A stretch of 64,000 bases of DNA from Acridotheres tristis. Its lineage: Eukaryota; Chordata; Aves; Passeriformes; Sturnidae. Location of the stretch: NCBI GenBank assembly GCA_037013685.1, contig CM072886.1, positions 372,001 to 436,000 of the forward strand, read 5' to 3'. Shown here in pieces: positions 11,068 to 22,160 of this stretch. The number at the start of each line of letters is the position of its first letter. Position 1 is the stretch's first letter. The translations under genes and the position numbers were made by a program. Below the pieces are notes generated by a model. It did not search any database. It worked only from the letters and a program-made list of their open reading frames with translations, and had not been told where the DNA came from.

Positions 11068-14000
11068 TCAGGGCGGGCCCGGCAGGCGCCGCTCCTGCAG
11101 GGAGAAGGACTGGCTGCGGATGCGCAGGGCCACCTCCTGCGTGCGGAACGTCAGCCCGAAGATGTCCTCGTGGTAGCGGTTCTTGTCCTGCGGGACAGCG
11201 GTCAGCCCCGGGTGCCCACAGGTGTCCCCCGTGGTGTTCCCGTGTCCCAGCCCTTACCCTCAGCTCGCTGATGACGTCCCCCGCCTGCCCCAGTGTCATA
11301 TCGCCTTCCTGGGCCAGGATGTGCTGCACGGTCTGCAGCACCTCGGTGGCCATGGTGACGTCCCCGCACACGTACATGTGGCCGCCGTGCTGGCAGAGCA
11401 CCTGGTGCACCTCGGCCGCCAGCTGTGCCCGCAGCACGTCCTGCACGTACGTCTGGGGACACACAGGGACCACGGCATCCTGCACCCACCCCACCTGTCC
11501 CCACGTCCCCATCCCCACCCTGATCCTTAATGTGCTGCCCCTGTTCTTGTCTGTGTCCCCAACCTGTGGCTTAGCATCCCCCACCAATCCCTGTCCCCTC
11601 CGTTTCCATCCTCACCTTGTCCTTGTCCCCACCACACCTCCCTCCCTGTCTCCATCCCCCTCCTCAGTCACCACCCCCATCCCAGCCCTGTCCCCGTCTC
11701 ACCTTGGGGGTCCCGGGCTCACGGGAGAAGGCCGTGAGCACCTGGCTGAGAGCACCCTGCTCCCGCGCCTGCTCCATCTCCTCACGGTAAATGTGGTCCA
11801 GGGCGGACGAGCGGCACCCGAACACCAGCACCATGGGGCCCAGGGGGCCACCTGCAGGGGGACAGTGTCCTCGTGTCCCCACACCCCGTGTCCCTACAGC
11901 CCCGCTCACCGCTGTCCCCACATCCCCCCATCCCCATGTACTCCACGCCCCTGCATCCCTCCCATCCCCGGTCCCTGTCCCCGTACCCACCTGTCCCCCC
12001 ATCTCCATGTCACTGTTTCTCCATCCCCTTCTCCCTGTTCCCAGCCCCTGTCCCTCTCCCCAGCCCCGTGTCCGCATGTCCCCCTGTCCCTGTCCCACCT
12101 CCGGCGCTCAGCAGCTGCAGCCGGTGCTGCCAGAAGCTGCGGAAGGGCGCGACTCCGGTGCCGGGGCCCACGAGGATGCAGGGGGTGTCGGGGGCGGGCG
12201 GCAGCCGGAACGAGGGGGCCCTGCAGCAGCCGGGGGTCACTTGGGGGGACCTTGAGCCCGGCCCCGGGTGGGGATGTGGGGAAATGAGGTGGGGGTAGGC
12301 AGGGGACATGTAGGGGAGCGGTTGAGGAGGACAGGGAGGGCTGGCAGGCAGAGGGACAGGGATGGCAGACGGGGACAGGGAGGGCAGGCAGGGGACACAC
12401 GCGGCAGGAGTGATCCCTTACCCCCGGATGAAGGCTGGCACCGTGTCCCCCGGCTGCAGCCGCGCCAGCCACGTGGAGCAGACGCCGTAGTGGAGGGGAC
12501 CCTGTCCGTCTGTGGGGACCAGAGGGGACCGGTGGGGCCGCGGCCGGTGGCACTCACAAAGGCAGCCCCTCACAGAGCCCCCGCAAAGGCTGGGGACTCC
12601 TCTGTGCCCGGGCAGGGCTGGCGGATGGGGGCACCTGAAGGTGCTCTGGGCACACTGGAGATTTTCGGGAAGCTCTGGAGATGAGCTGGAGGTGCCCTGG
12701 AGCTCCCGAAGATGCCCTGGAGGTGCCGCACCGCTCCCGTCCCCCTCCCCGTGCCCATCCCCGCTCACTCTCGCTGTGGTAGGTGACGACGGCCACGGTG
12801 AGGTGGATCTCGCCCGGGTGGGCGCCGGGCGCGGAGCTGATGGAGTAGTAGCGGGGCTGGAGCAGCGGGAGCTGGGAGAGCAGCAGCGCGGCCGGCAGAG
12901 CCACGGACGGGAACTCGGCCAACACCTCCGGCAGCGTCGGGCACCGGAACCACTTCCACTCCTCGTACAGCCGCGCGTCCTGCGGCCACAAGGCTGGGAC
13001 ACCGGGGACCCCCCACTCGGCCCCGGGGACCCCCAGAGCCTGGCACCAGACCGAGGGGACCAGCGGCCAGCTCGGGGTGGGGGGGCAGCATCTCGGTATC
13101 CAGACTGCGAGGTAACTGGCATCCCAGCAGCCCAGCCAGCGAGGGGGAGGCATCACCCCAGTGTCCCAGCACCCCCAGCCCCTCTCCAGGTGATCCCCCC
13201 ACCCCCTCACCTGCCCCAGGCGCTGGAGCCGCTCCCGCTCCGCGGGGTCCTGCGCCAGCGAGCCCAGGAGCTGCAGGAACTGCGGGGTCGGGGGGGTCGC
13301 CACATCCAGGTAGAAGGTGAGAGCCTGGGCCAGGGTGCAGGGGGGCAGCCGGGGCTGCAGCACCCAGCGGGGCCCGGGGCTGGACCCGCCTGGGGAGGGG
13401 AGGGATTGTGGTGCTTTGTTCTGTCCTGTATCCTTCCCAAGGCCCTTCCTCTTTTCCTTCTTCCTCTTCCTCAGCCCATTCCTTTCCCCAGCCCCAATTA
13501 CTTCCCCTGCCCCAATTTCTTCTCTTTCCCCTTCCTCTTTCTCTTCCCAAGCCTCAGCCCCTCCCCATTTTCTCCCGGTCCGTAGCGGCGGGGTTCCCCG
13601 GTTCCCCCCAACCCCCCCGTGCCTCCCCGAACCGGCGGGGTTCCCCGGTTCCCCCCAACCCCCCCACTGCCCCCCCGTACCGGCGGGGTCCCACTCGCGG
13701 CTCTCCATCGCCAGGGGCTGCTCGGGGGGCGGCGGGTCCTCCACACGCTCCAGGACCCCCCGCACCAGCTCCTCGCGGTTGGCGGGGAACACGCCCAGGT
13801 GGTCCCCGGGCAGGTGCCGCAGCCCGGCCTGATCCGCACAGCTCAGCCGCACCAGCAGCGTCTGCCGGCTGGGGGCAGGGGGGTCAGGGGGTTCTGAGGG
13901 GCCAGGGGGGGTCAGGGGGGCTGGGGGCTCCCCTGGTGCGGGAGGGGCAGTGGTGAGAGGGGCCTGGAATGACCGGAATGGGGAGGGATCAGTGGGGTGA

Positions 14001-17000
14001 ATGGGGGGTCAGTGGGGGACGACGCGGGGCAGGCACGGGATGGGGGCACTGGGGACAAAGCAGTCCCGGGGGTCCCGGCAGTGGGGGGATCCCGGGGTGC
14101 CGGGAGTGGAGGGGGACGGGACATGCCGAGGTGGGGATTCCTGTGCGGGGGGATCTCACCTGGACTCCTCACTCTGCAGGTTCTCCACAGACAGCACCGA
14201 GCAGGGGAACACCTGGCGCTTGTGCAGCTGGGACAGTCCTGCGGGGCGCGGGGGGGTCATGGGGGAACTGGGGGAACTGGGGGGCTGGGGACACATAGGG
14301 GGACACGAGGGGACACAGGGACACATATAGGACTGGGGACATGGTGGGCTGAGGGGTCATGGGGGGATCGGGGGGACTGGGTGGTCATGAGGGGCTGGGG
14401 AGGAGCAGGGATTTGGGGGGACATGGAGGGGCAGAAGGCTGGGGGTCATGGGGGGACAGGAAGGCTAGGGGGGGACCCAAAGGGTCCTGGAGAGGTCATG
14501 AGGGCGCTGGGGGAGTCCCGGGGGGCTGGGAGTGGCCCCCAGGGCTGTGGGGTGTGAGGGGATCCCACAGGATGCTCAGGGGGTGCTATGGGGTGTCCCG
14601 GGGTGTCGGTGACAGGTGGGGGGGTGACACGAGGGACTCGGGGTGTGCCGCAGGGTTCGGGGGGTCCCGAAGGAGTCGGTACCGGCCAGAGTCTCGGTGG
14701 CCTGAGGCTGTGGCACCAGCCGGTGCCGCTGGCGCTTCCAGCCCTGGGGCGGGGCGAACAGCTCCTCGGCCCCCCCTGCCCCGTCCCCCACGCAGAACGT
14801 CTCGCAGGCAGCCTGGGGGTACAGGGGGCGGTGGGTGCCAGGCGGGGGGCCTGTGAGTGCCCCCCAACCCTGGTACCTGGAAGAGCAGGTGTGCCCAGGG
14901 CTCCTGAGGGCGCCCCAGCCCCCGTACCTGGAACACCTGGCGTGCCCAGGTGCGGAACGACTCCTCCTGGGCGCACAGCTCGTCACCCTCGCCCAGGGGC
15001 AGCACCCGCTCGCCCCCCAGCTCCTCCAGCCGCGTGTCCACGGCCCGCGCGAAGGCACAGAAGTGGGGGTACGCCCGGGACCCCAACCCGAACACCGCGA
15101 ACCTGGGGGGAGAATGGGGGGTGAGGGTCCCCAGGGATGTGGGGGTGTGCCCTGAACACCGTCAGCCTGGGTGGGGATGCACTGGGGAGGGACCCCCAGA
15201 GTCGGAGCGGTCAGGGCAGGGCAGGCGGGGCTGGAGCTGCCAGTGCCGATGTGAACCCCTCCATGGGACATCCCAAATCCCAGCAGGGCAGCGCGCCCGG
15301 GCAAGGACCCCATCCCGTGCCCATCCCGTGCCCATCCCCTCGGTTACCGCAGGGCTCCCAAGGTCCCTGCACTGTCTGTGTTGCTCAGCTGCCGCCGCTT
15401 CTTCTTCCAGGAGGACACGAGCTGGTCGGACTGGGAGACGCTGTTGAACCGCAGCTTGTAGCTCCTGGGGGCGTGAGGGGCGTCAGGGGGGATCCTGTCC
15501 CGGCCCAGCAGGGACCCCCCAGGACCCCCGAGGTGCTCACATGGGCGGCTCCGCCTGGGAGGTGCCGGTGTACGGCGATGTCATCTCCATCAGTGCCTTG
15601 GAGAAGCTCTGCGAGGGGAGGAGTGTCACCCCCACATCCCATCCCATCTCCAACCTCAACCCCATCCCATCCCTGTCCTAATCCCAATCTTAATCCTAAT
15701 ACCAATCCCCATCCCATCCCATCCCATCCCATCCCATCCCATCCCATCCCATCCCATCCCTACCTCAGCACATTCTGGAGGGTCCCCATTCCCAAATGTG
15801 CTGGTGACCACCAAGACCAGGGTCTCGTGCTCCAGGGCCACCACATCGTACTCATCCATGCACAGCACCTTCAGGAATTCCAGGATTAGGGTTCCTCCAC
15901 GAAACTGCAGTGGGCACCTCCCCTCACCCAAACCCCACCTTGGGCACTTGGCCTTTGGCCCCAGGGGGAGGTGGGTGGGGGGAGCTGCCCCAGTTCTCCC
16001 CTTTTCCCTCCAAACCTTGGGATCAAAGGCCCTGCGGAAGAGCTGGCACAGGTTCCAGGCGTACGTCCGTGATTTCCCGGTCTCCGTGGCATAGAGGATG
16101 GTGGCCTTGACCCGTCGCGCCATCACGTGTCCCATGAGCTTGGCCGAGATCTTGACAGCGCTGTGGGATCCCCAGGGCCACCGTGGGATCAGCATGGGAT
16201 TCCCAGGGGACCCCAGAACTCCCAGGAAACCCCCAGGATCATGGGGTTCACCTACTTGGCCACTTCCTTGAAGGTCTTTCTCCGGGTGACAGTGGTGCCT
16301 TTGGACACGTAAACCTTCCAGGCGTCCGGCTGGGGGAAAGGGGGGCGGTTGTGGGGCAGAGGGGACATGGGGGGATTAGTTGTGAGGCCGGGGGGGTTTG
16401 GGGTCTGTGGGATTATGGGACAGAGGGGTGGGGGGAGAGGGGGGGCTGGCTGTGGGGGGTTTGGGGTCTGTGGGGCTGGACCCACCTGGCACCAGAATGG
16501 GAACTGGGGGTCATGGGGAGCACTGGGGGCCATGTGGGTGCATGGGGGGCTGGAAGGTTCCCAAAGGGGCTGAGGGAGAGCCTCAGCTGGGTCCGGAGGT
16601 GTCCCAGGGGATGCTCGGGGCTGCTGTGGGGTAGGTACCAGTGGAGGGTGGTGCAGAGGGTTGGGGATCCCACAGGGATCAGCGGTGCCCAGGGCAGTCC
16701 CATAAAATCCCGGGGTATCCGAGGGGGTCTCAGTGACCTGGGGCTGCAGCCCCAGCCCCAGCCGCTGCTTCCAGCCCTGGGAGGGGGGGCAGAGGGGCTG
16801 GGGAGCCATGGGGCAGGATCTGTGGGACCAGACCCACACCTGGCAGCAGAAGGGGGCTGTGGGGCAGAGGCTGTGGGGCAGGGGTCCCACCTGGTAGCGG
16901 AAGGTGGGGCTCAGGTGGTAATTCACCATCTCCTGGTGGAACACGGGTGTGAGGCTGCCCGAGAGGGGGGGCACGATCCAGGCCCAGTCTGCGGGACACC

Positions 17001-20000
17001 CGCCCCGCGCCCGCCCCTCTGCCGCCAGGTGCTTCATGAAGGACTCGGTGGCTGCGTGGTGGTCCACGATGGTCACCTGGGCCACCTGCGGGGAGAGGGG
17101 GGCAATGGAAACTCGGGCTACCTGTGGAGATGCGGGGCGCAGGGATGTGGGGGTTCCCGTGACCCAGCAGTTTGGGGGTCCCGCCCCGGGGGTCCCACCT
17201 GGAAGCTGTGCAGCACGGCCACGTTCACCTCCACAGCCGCCCGGTCCTTCCAGAGGGAAGAGCTGGTTCCTGTGTCCAGCCCCATGCGCTGGGCCACCTC
17301 CTGCGGGGGTCAGCAGGGCAAGAGTGGTCAGGGGGGTCAGCCAGGGGGTCCCTGAGGGGTCCTGGAGGGGGTCCTAGGGTTGGCCTGTTCCGGGTACCAG
17401 AGGGGTCCCAGGGGGATTCCGGGGGAGGTCCCGGGAGTGATCCAGGGATGGTCCTGGTGGGGGCTCTGATGAGGGTCCCTGGATGGGCCTGAAGGGGGAC
17501 CCAGGGTGCTCCCAGTGGGGGTCCTGGAGTTCCAGGGGGGCCCAGTGTGGGTCCCAAGGGAAATCTTGGGGAGTACAGGGAGCTCTCAGGAGGAGTCCTG
17601 GGGGGACCCCAGTGCAGTCCCCGGGGTGTCCCTGTGCAGTCCCGGGGGTGTCCCTGTGCAGTCCCGGGAATGTCCCTGTGCAGTCCCGGGGGTGTCCCTG
17701 TGCAGTCCCAGGGGTCCCTGTGCAGTCCCGGGGGTGTCCCTGTGCAGTCCCGGGGGTGTCCCAGTGCAGTCCCGGGGGTGTCCCGGTGCAGTCCCGGGGG
17801 TGTCCCGGTGCAGTCCCGGGGGTGTCCCTGTGCAGTCCCAGGGGTCCCAGTGCAGTCCCGGGGGTGTCCCGGTGCAGTCCCGGGGGTGTCCCTGTGCAGT
17901 CCCAGGGGTCCCAGTGCAGTCCCGGGGGTGTCCCTGTGCAGTCCCGGGGGTGTCCCAGTGCAGTCCCGGGGGTGTCCCTGTGCAGTCCCAGGGGTCCCGG
18001 TGCAGTCCCGGGGGTGTCCCTGTGCAGTCCCGGGGGTGTCCCGGTGCAGTCCCGGGGGTGTCCCGGTGCAGTCCCGGGGCTCACGGGCAGCACGTCGTAG
18101 CGGTGGCGGTCGCAGAGGTTCCGGGAGCCGATCTCGGTGCCCATGTACCACCCGTTGAACGGCGCCGCGGGGAACTCGAGCCCGCCGATCTCCAGCAGCA
18201 GGTTGGCCACGGCGGGCAGAGCGTGCCAGCGCAGCCCCAGCTCCGAGAACCACTCCAGCCTGGGGGGTACCGGGGGGCTGTGGCTGCACCCTCACAGACC
18301 CACACCGGCCCCACAGACTCGTACCGTGGGTACCCAGCTCCACCCCAGCTGCAACCCAGTATCCATCCCAGGGAGGGCCAGCACACCGACAGTTCCGTCA
18401 GGGACAGGATCAGCACCCGGTGCTCCAGAACCCAGCCCAGGAGAGGATCAGCAGCCCGGTATTCCAGCCCGGGAAGGAGCCAGCATTCCAGTGTCCGTCA
18501 GGGATGAGGTCAGACCCGCGTCTGCTCTGTGTCCCCTGTGGGGCCCCCACCCTCCATCCCCGTCTCCACCCCTTCTCCAAACCCTTCCCAGGAGTGGCCC
18601 CGTGGGACTCCAGCCCAGGCCACCGGGAGAGTCGCGAGGTCAGAGCCGCACTCACGTGGGGTGGTGCAGCGGCACCTCCAGGACCAGCTCCGGGGGCAGT
18701 GGGAAGAGCTCGGGGGACTCGTCGGGGCTCTGCAGCAGCAGCGGCAGCACGTCGAACCGCCCCCCCCCCGGGGGTCCAGCCGTGCTGGATGCAGAGCTGG
18801 GGTGGGGACAGCGTCAGGGGGGCCTCCAGGAGGTGTTTGTGGGCGCAGAGATTGGGGGGAGATGGAGGGAAGATGGAGAGGGGGATGGAGTGATGTGAGG
18901 AGGGAGAAGGAAGAGAGATGAAGTGGGAATGGAGGGCGGCATGGAGAGAAGATTGAGAGGGGGATGGAGAAGAAATAGAGGAGCGATGGGGAGGTGGTGA
19001 GGGGGGTCTGGGGGCGCAGGGGTCCCCCCACCTCAGTGATGTCCACATTGGCAGGGTCGCCCCGCACGGAGCCGTCGGGCTGCCGGTACCCCGCGTAGCG
19101 GATCAGCTGCGGGTTCCAGATGCGGAAATCGCCGCGCCCCGGAGCCCGCGGGGGGAAGATGGTGATGGCGGACCTGGGGGGGAGGGAGAGCTGTCAGGAC
19201 ACCCTGCGGCCGCGGGGTCAGGGGCAGCCGGGGAGATCCTCACCGGATGTTGCCGCGGTTGGTGGCGAACTGGATGTGGGAGCAGAGGAGGCTGAACATT
19301 TCCCCCAGCCCCGCGCAGTCCCGGGCATCAAACACCTGCGGCGGGGACAGGGTGGGTGTGGGGACCCCTGCGGGGCAGGTGCGGGGAGAGTCTCCGGGGG
19401 GAATTGCATGCCAGGAGGTCCTTTGGAACAGGGGTCCCCATGGGGCGGGGGTGGTTTGGGGTCTTTCCTGGGGCGGGGGTCCCCGTGCAACAGGTGCACG
19501 GCAGGGTCTCTGTCGGGTGGGGGTCACCACACGACACGGTAGGAGGATCCCCGTGGTGTGGGGGTGGCCATGGGGGTGTTGGTCCCTGTGGGGTGAGTTG
19601 GGGTGCCTTTGGTGTCCCCAGGAGTCTGAGGTCACCATGTGTTGGTGTCCCCGTGGGCTGTGGTGGGTGAGGGTCCCGCGGGTGGGGCCGCACCTGCAGC
19701 TTGTTCCACTGGATGCGGCCGACGCAGCGCGCCGCGTTCCGCCACGCCTGCTTGGCACCGAACGTCAGCTCGGGCTCCCGGAGCCGGTACGAGCCCGAGG
19801 CCGCGATGTCCGCGGCCACCTCCCGCAGCCGCTGCGTGTGGGCCGGGGAGTTCTCCCTGCAGGGACACCCTCAGCACCCACAGACAGCGAGACCAACCCC
19901 CAGCACCCCCTGACACCCGCACCTTCGGAGGTAGGGGGGCAAACAGCGACAGGGGTGCTCTGGGGCGGGGATAGGGATATGGGATGTCCCAGGGCAGGGA

Positions 20001-22000
20001 TGGGGGATATGGGATGTCCCAAGGCAGGGATGGAGGATATGGGATATCCCAGGGCAGGGATGGAGCTACAAGGGTACCCTGGCGTGCAGATGGGGATGTG
20101 GGGTACTCTGGGCAGGGATGGCACTTTTCGACAGGGATGAGGCTGTGGGGTGCCCGGGGCAGGGCTGTGGGTGCTCCGGGGCCGCGGGGTGCCCGTATCT
20201 GTTGTGAGGGTGCCCTCCGCGCTCACCGCCGCAGGGACACGTAGTACTGGGTGATGAAGTCCCGGGCCAGCTCCAGCAGCTCCTCGGGCGCTCGCGTCCC
20301 CTCGGGGGTCGGGGCGGGCAGCGGCCGCGGCAGCACCAGCGAGCCCAGGCAGCGCTGCCCCGAGCAGGGCACCTCCTGATGGGGGGCGTCAGGTGAGCCC
20401 CCCGTCCCTGGATCCCCTTTCACACTCTGCCCCGCCCATGTCTGTCACCCTGGCACCCCACAAACCTGCACCCCTAGCCCTGCCCCCTGACTTTGTCTCT
20501 CCGTCTGCCTCCCAACCTTGCAGCCCCCCAATCCTCACCTCCAACCTGCACCCCCATTCCTCTGCCGCTCTCCCTGCAGCCCCCGGCTTTTCAGCCTTCA
20601 GCCCCACACCCCACTCCGGTGCCCCCATCCCCGTGCCCCCCAGCCTCTCCCCGTGCCCCCGCACCTGCCCCGCGGTGGCACAGAGCGTGTCGTAGCTGAT
20701 GCTCCCCGTCTCCCAGTTCTTCAGGCGGGCGAAGCGGGGCGGCTCCGCCGGAGAAGAGGGCACCGGGCTGTGGGGTGACACAGGACACCCCTGAGACCTA
20801 CCCGGGTACGGGGAGGGCCAGCCCAGGGTCTCGGGGGCTTGGGGAGAAACGCAGGCCCTCCCCGCGGCTCTGACACCGGGACCCCTCAGGTGCGGAGCCC
20901 TGTCCGAGGGGATGCGACAGGAGGGGGGGAGCGCTGGGTGGCTGTGGCGGGGACACTGAGGAGGGTCCGGGGACTTCCCCAACATCTGGTGCTGCTGGGG
21001 GCGGGGGGGAGGGGGGGTCCAGAGCCCTCGGATCAGCTCCGTGGGGATGGGTCGTGGCAGGGAAGGGAGGGCCAGGGGATGGGGAGGTTCAGAGGATGGG
21101 GGTGCCTGGGGGTGGGGGCAGAGGTTGGGGGACTGAGCTGGGGGGGTTCAGGGGATGCGGGGATCAGGGGACGGGGCAACAGGAGATGGGGGGCTGAGCT
21201 GGGAAGTCAGGGAATGAGAGATTAGGATATAGGGGGCTGCGTTGGAGGGGTCAGGAGTTGAAGGGTCAGAGGATGGAGGGGGCGCGGGGCGTTCCTGGCC
21301 CTCGTGCGAGTGAACAATGGCCATGAGTCAGACCGGGCTCCGGGCCACCGCGGGGGGAGGACACGCCCCCCGTCCCATGCCCGTCCCCTCCGAGCCCCCA
21401 TCCCACCCCGAGTGTGGGGTCCCCACACCTCCAGGCCCACGGGACCCCATACACCCCTCCCCATATGTCCCCCCATGTACCCCCAGACCCGATTCGCCCC
21501 AGGGCAACCCGGTGGGTCCTACGGGCTGCTGGGGCCACGCCGTGGGACAGGAGACACTGTTCCTACTCCACGGGCAGTGCGCACAGGGCTCTGCTGCCGG
21601 TGGGCTCCGTGCTCTGAGCCAGTGCCCCACGCGAGCCACCCTGTCGCCCGCGGGGACACCTGCACGGCGGGGACACCTGCACGGCGGGGACACCTCCGTC
21701 TCCGGTGGACGCCGGCCATGTGCGAACGTCCCCGCGAGGGAGGAGGGGGTCCCCGACGAGGCTCGGAGCTGGGGCAGGTGAGTGCCGGTGCCCCGGTGCC
21801 CCGTCCGTCCTTTCCACCCCATTCCTCCCCATCCCACCCCGTCCGTCCCACCTGGGCACCCACCTGGGGGGCTCGGTGACAGCGGCGGAGGCCGCGGTGA
21901 CAGGGGGATCCTCGGGCGCGGGGCCGCGCGGGCGCGAGCAGAGGCCGAGGCCGGGGCAGGCGCGGGGGGCTCCGGGCAGGACCCCCGGCAGGTTCCCCAT
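11068..22000 (-). CDS. NOS3: NOS3, endothelial nitric oxide synthase
   Basis: Coding exons 5' to 3': 21864-22000, 20665-20767, 20227-20375, 19694-19856, 19244-19335, 19032-19173, 18656-18796, 18085-18259, 17199-17300, 16891-17085, 16256-16329, 16016-16160, 15764-15868, 15541-15608, 15348-15464, 14928-15102, 14683-14812, 14160-14238, 13681-13868, 13211-13389, 12769-12979, 12422-12509, 12099-12220, 11703-11851, 11258-11452, 11068-11187: 26 exons, as in mammals, 1180 residues after allowing for one extra G. It makes NO from L-arginine with NADPH and O2. Seen: MGNL myristoylation site with Cys15 and Cys21; zinc Cys84-x4-Cys89; heme Cys174 in RNAARCVGR; substrate Glu351 in GWYMGTEIG; calmodulin site [20 protein letters not shown] (Thr485 equals human Thr495); FMN domain with the constitutive-type insert; FAD/NADPH domain; Ser1168 in [10 protein letters not shown] (human Ser1177). 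Synteny and the acylated N-terminus exclude NOS1 and NOS2. Exon 7 has a frameshift in a G10 run. Confidence 0.95.
14850..14905 (-). repeat. Duplicated exon 16 donor of NOS3
   Basis: The exon 16 end encoding TWARQVFQ, followed by gtacggg, has a downstream copy encoding PWAHLLFQ followed by gtaccag. The copied exon end lies at 14877, 51 bases from the true one at 14928. The offset is in frame with no stop, so a 17-residue extension is possible. Confidence 0.7.
15705..15763. repeat. (ATCCC)n microsatellite in NOS3 intron 13
   Basis: About ten perfect five-base units run almost up to the splice donor of exon 13 at 15763. Confidence 0.95.
16712..16790 (-). repeat. Decayed copy of NOS3 exon 17 end inside intron 10
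   Basis: On the minus strand this intronic stretch reads [19 protein letters not shown], clearly related to exon 17 ([20 protein letters not shown], 14683-14755). The bases just after it also resemble the start of intron 17. The copy is about 2 kb from its source. Confidence 0.6.
17600..18080. repeat. 21-base minisatellite in NOS3 intron 8
   Basis: More than 20 copies of gtgcagtcccgggggtgtcc, with a few shortened units (gtgcagtcccaggggtccc). Intron 8 is almost wholly array; it runs up to the donor of exon 8. Units are highly alike, so the array is young or homogenised. Confidence 0.95.
18760..18769 (-). other. NOS3: Homopolymer frameshift in NOS3 exon 7
   Basis: Minus strand: the codons for WTPGGG are followed by ten G residues where nine keep the frame into [10 protein letters not shown]. 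Exon 7 is 141 bases long but its flanking phases need 140, which independently shows one extra base. Confidence 0.85.
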
Positions 22001-22160
22001 CGCGGCCCCACTGAGCCGGGAGCGGCCGCTTCCCGCTTCCTACAGCCCGGGGAAATGGTGACGAGGCCGCGACGCCCCCGCCCCGCGCACAATGGGCACC
22101 GCCACCTCCGCCGTCACCGCCACTGCCACCTCCACTGCCACCGCCACGCGGCGTGGGACA
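22001..22160 (-). promoter_or_regulatory. NOS3 5' flank with ETS-like cores
   Basis: TATA-less, GC-rich 5' flank of NOS3. Two GGAA cores in tandem lie at 22029-22040 on the minus strand, about 30-40 bases above the start codon. ETS factors drive mammalian NOS3 in endothelium (known), so the pair is suggestive only. An imperfect trinucleotide repeat (ccaccg and ccactg units) occupies 22085-22150. Confidence 0.35.

Noticed and set aside
10386..12287. Plus-strand open frame of 633 codons over the NOS3 3' end
   Set aside because: It is antisense to conserved NOS3 exons and has no family match.
17600..18080. CRISPR-like regular repeats
   Set aside because: Units are head-to-tail without unique spacers, inside an intron of a vertebrate gene.
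11068..22000. NOS1 or NOS2 instead of NOS3
   Set aside because: Acylated MGNL start, no PDZ domain, constitutive insert present, 26-exon layout, and KCNH2/ATG9B neighbours all point to NOS3.
11068..22000. NOS3 as a pseudogene because of the exon 7 frameshift
   Set aside because: All other exons, splice sites and functional residues are intact, and the only defect is in a G10 homopolymer; not fully excluded.
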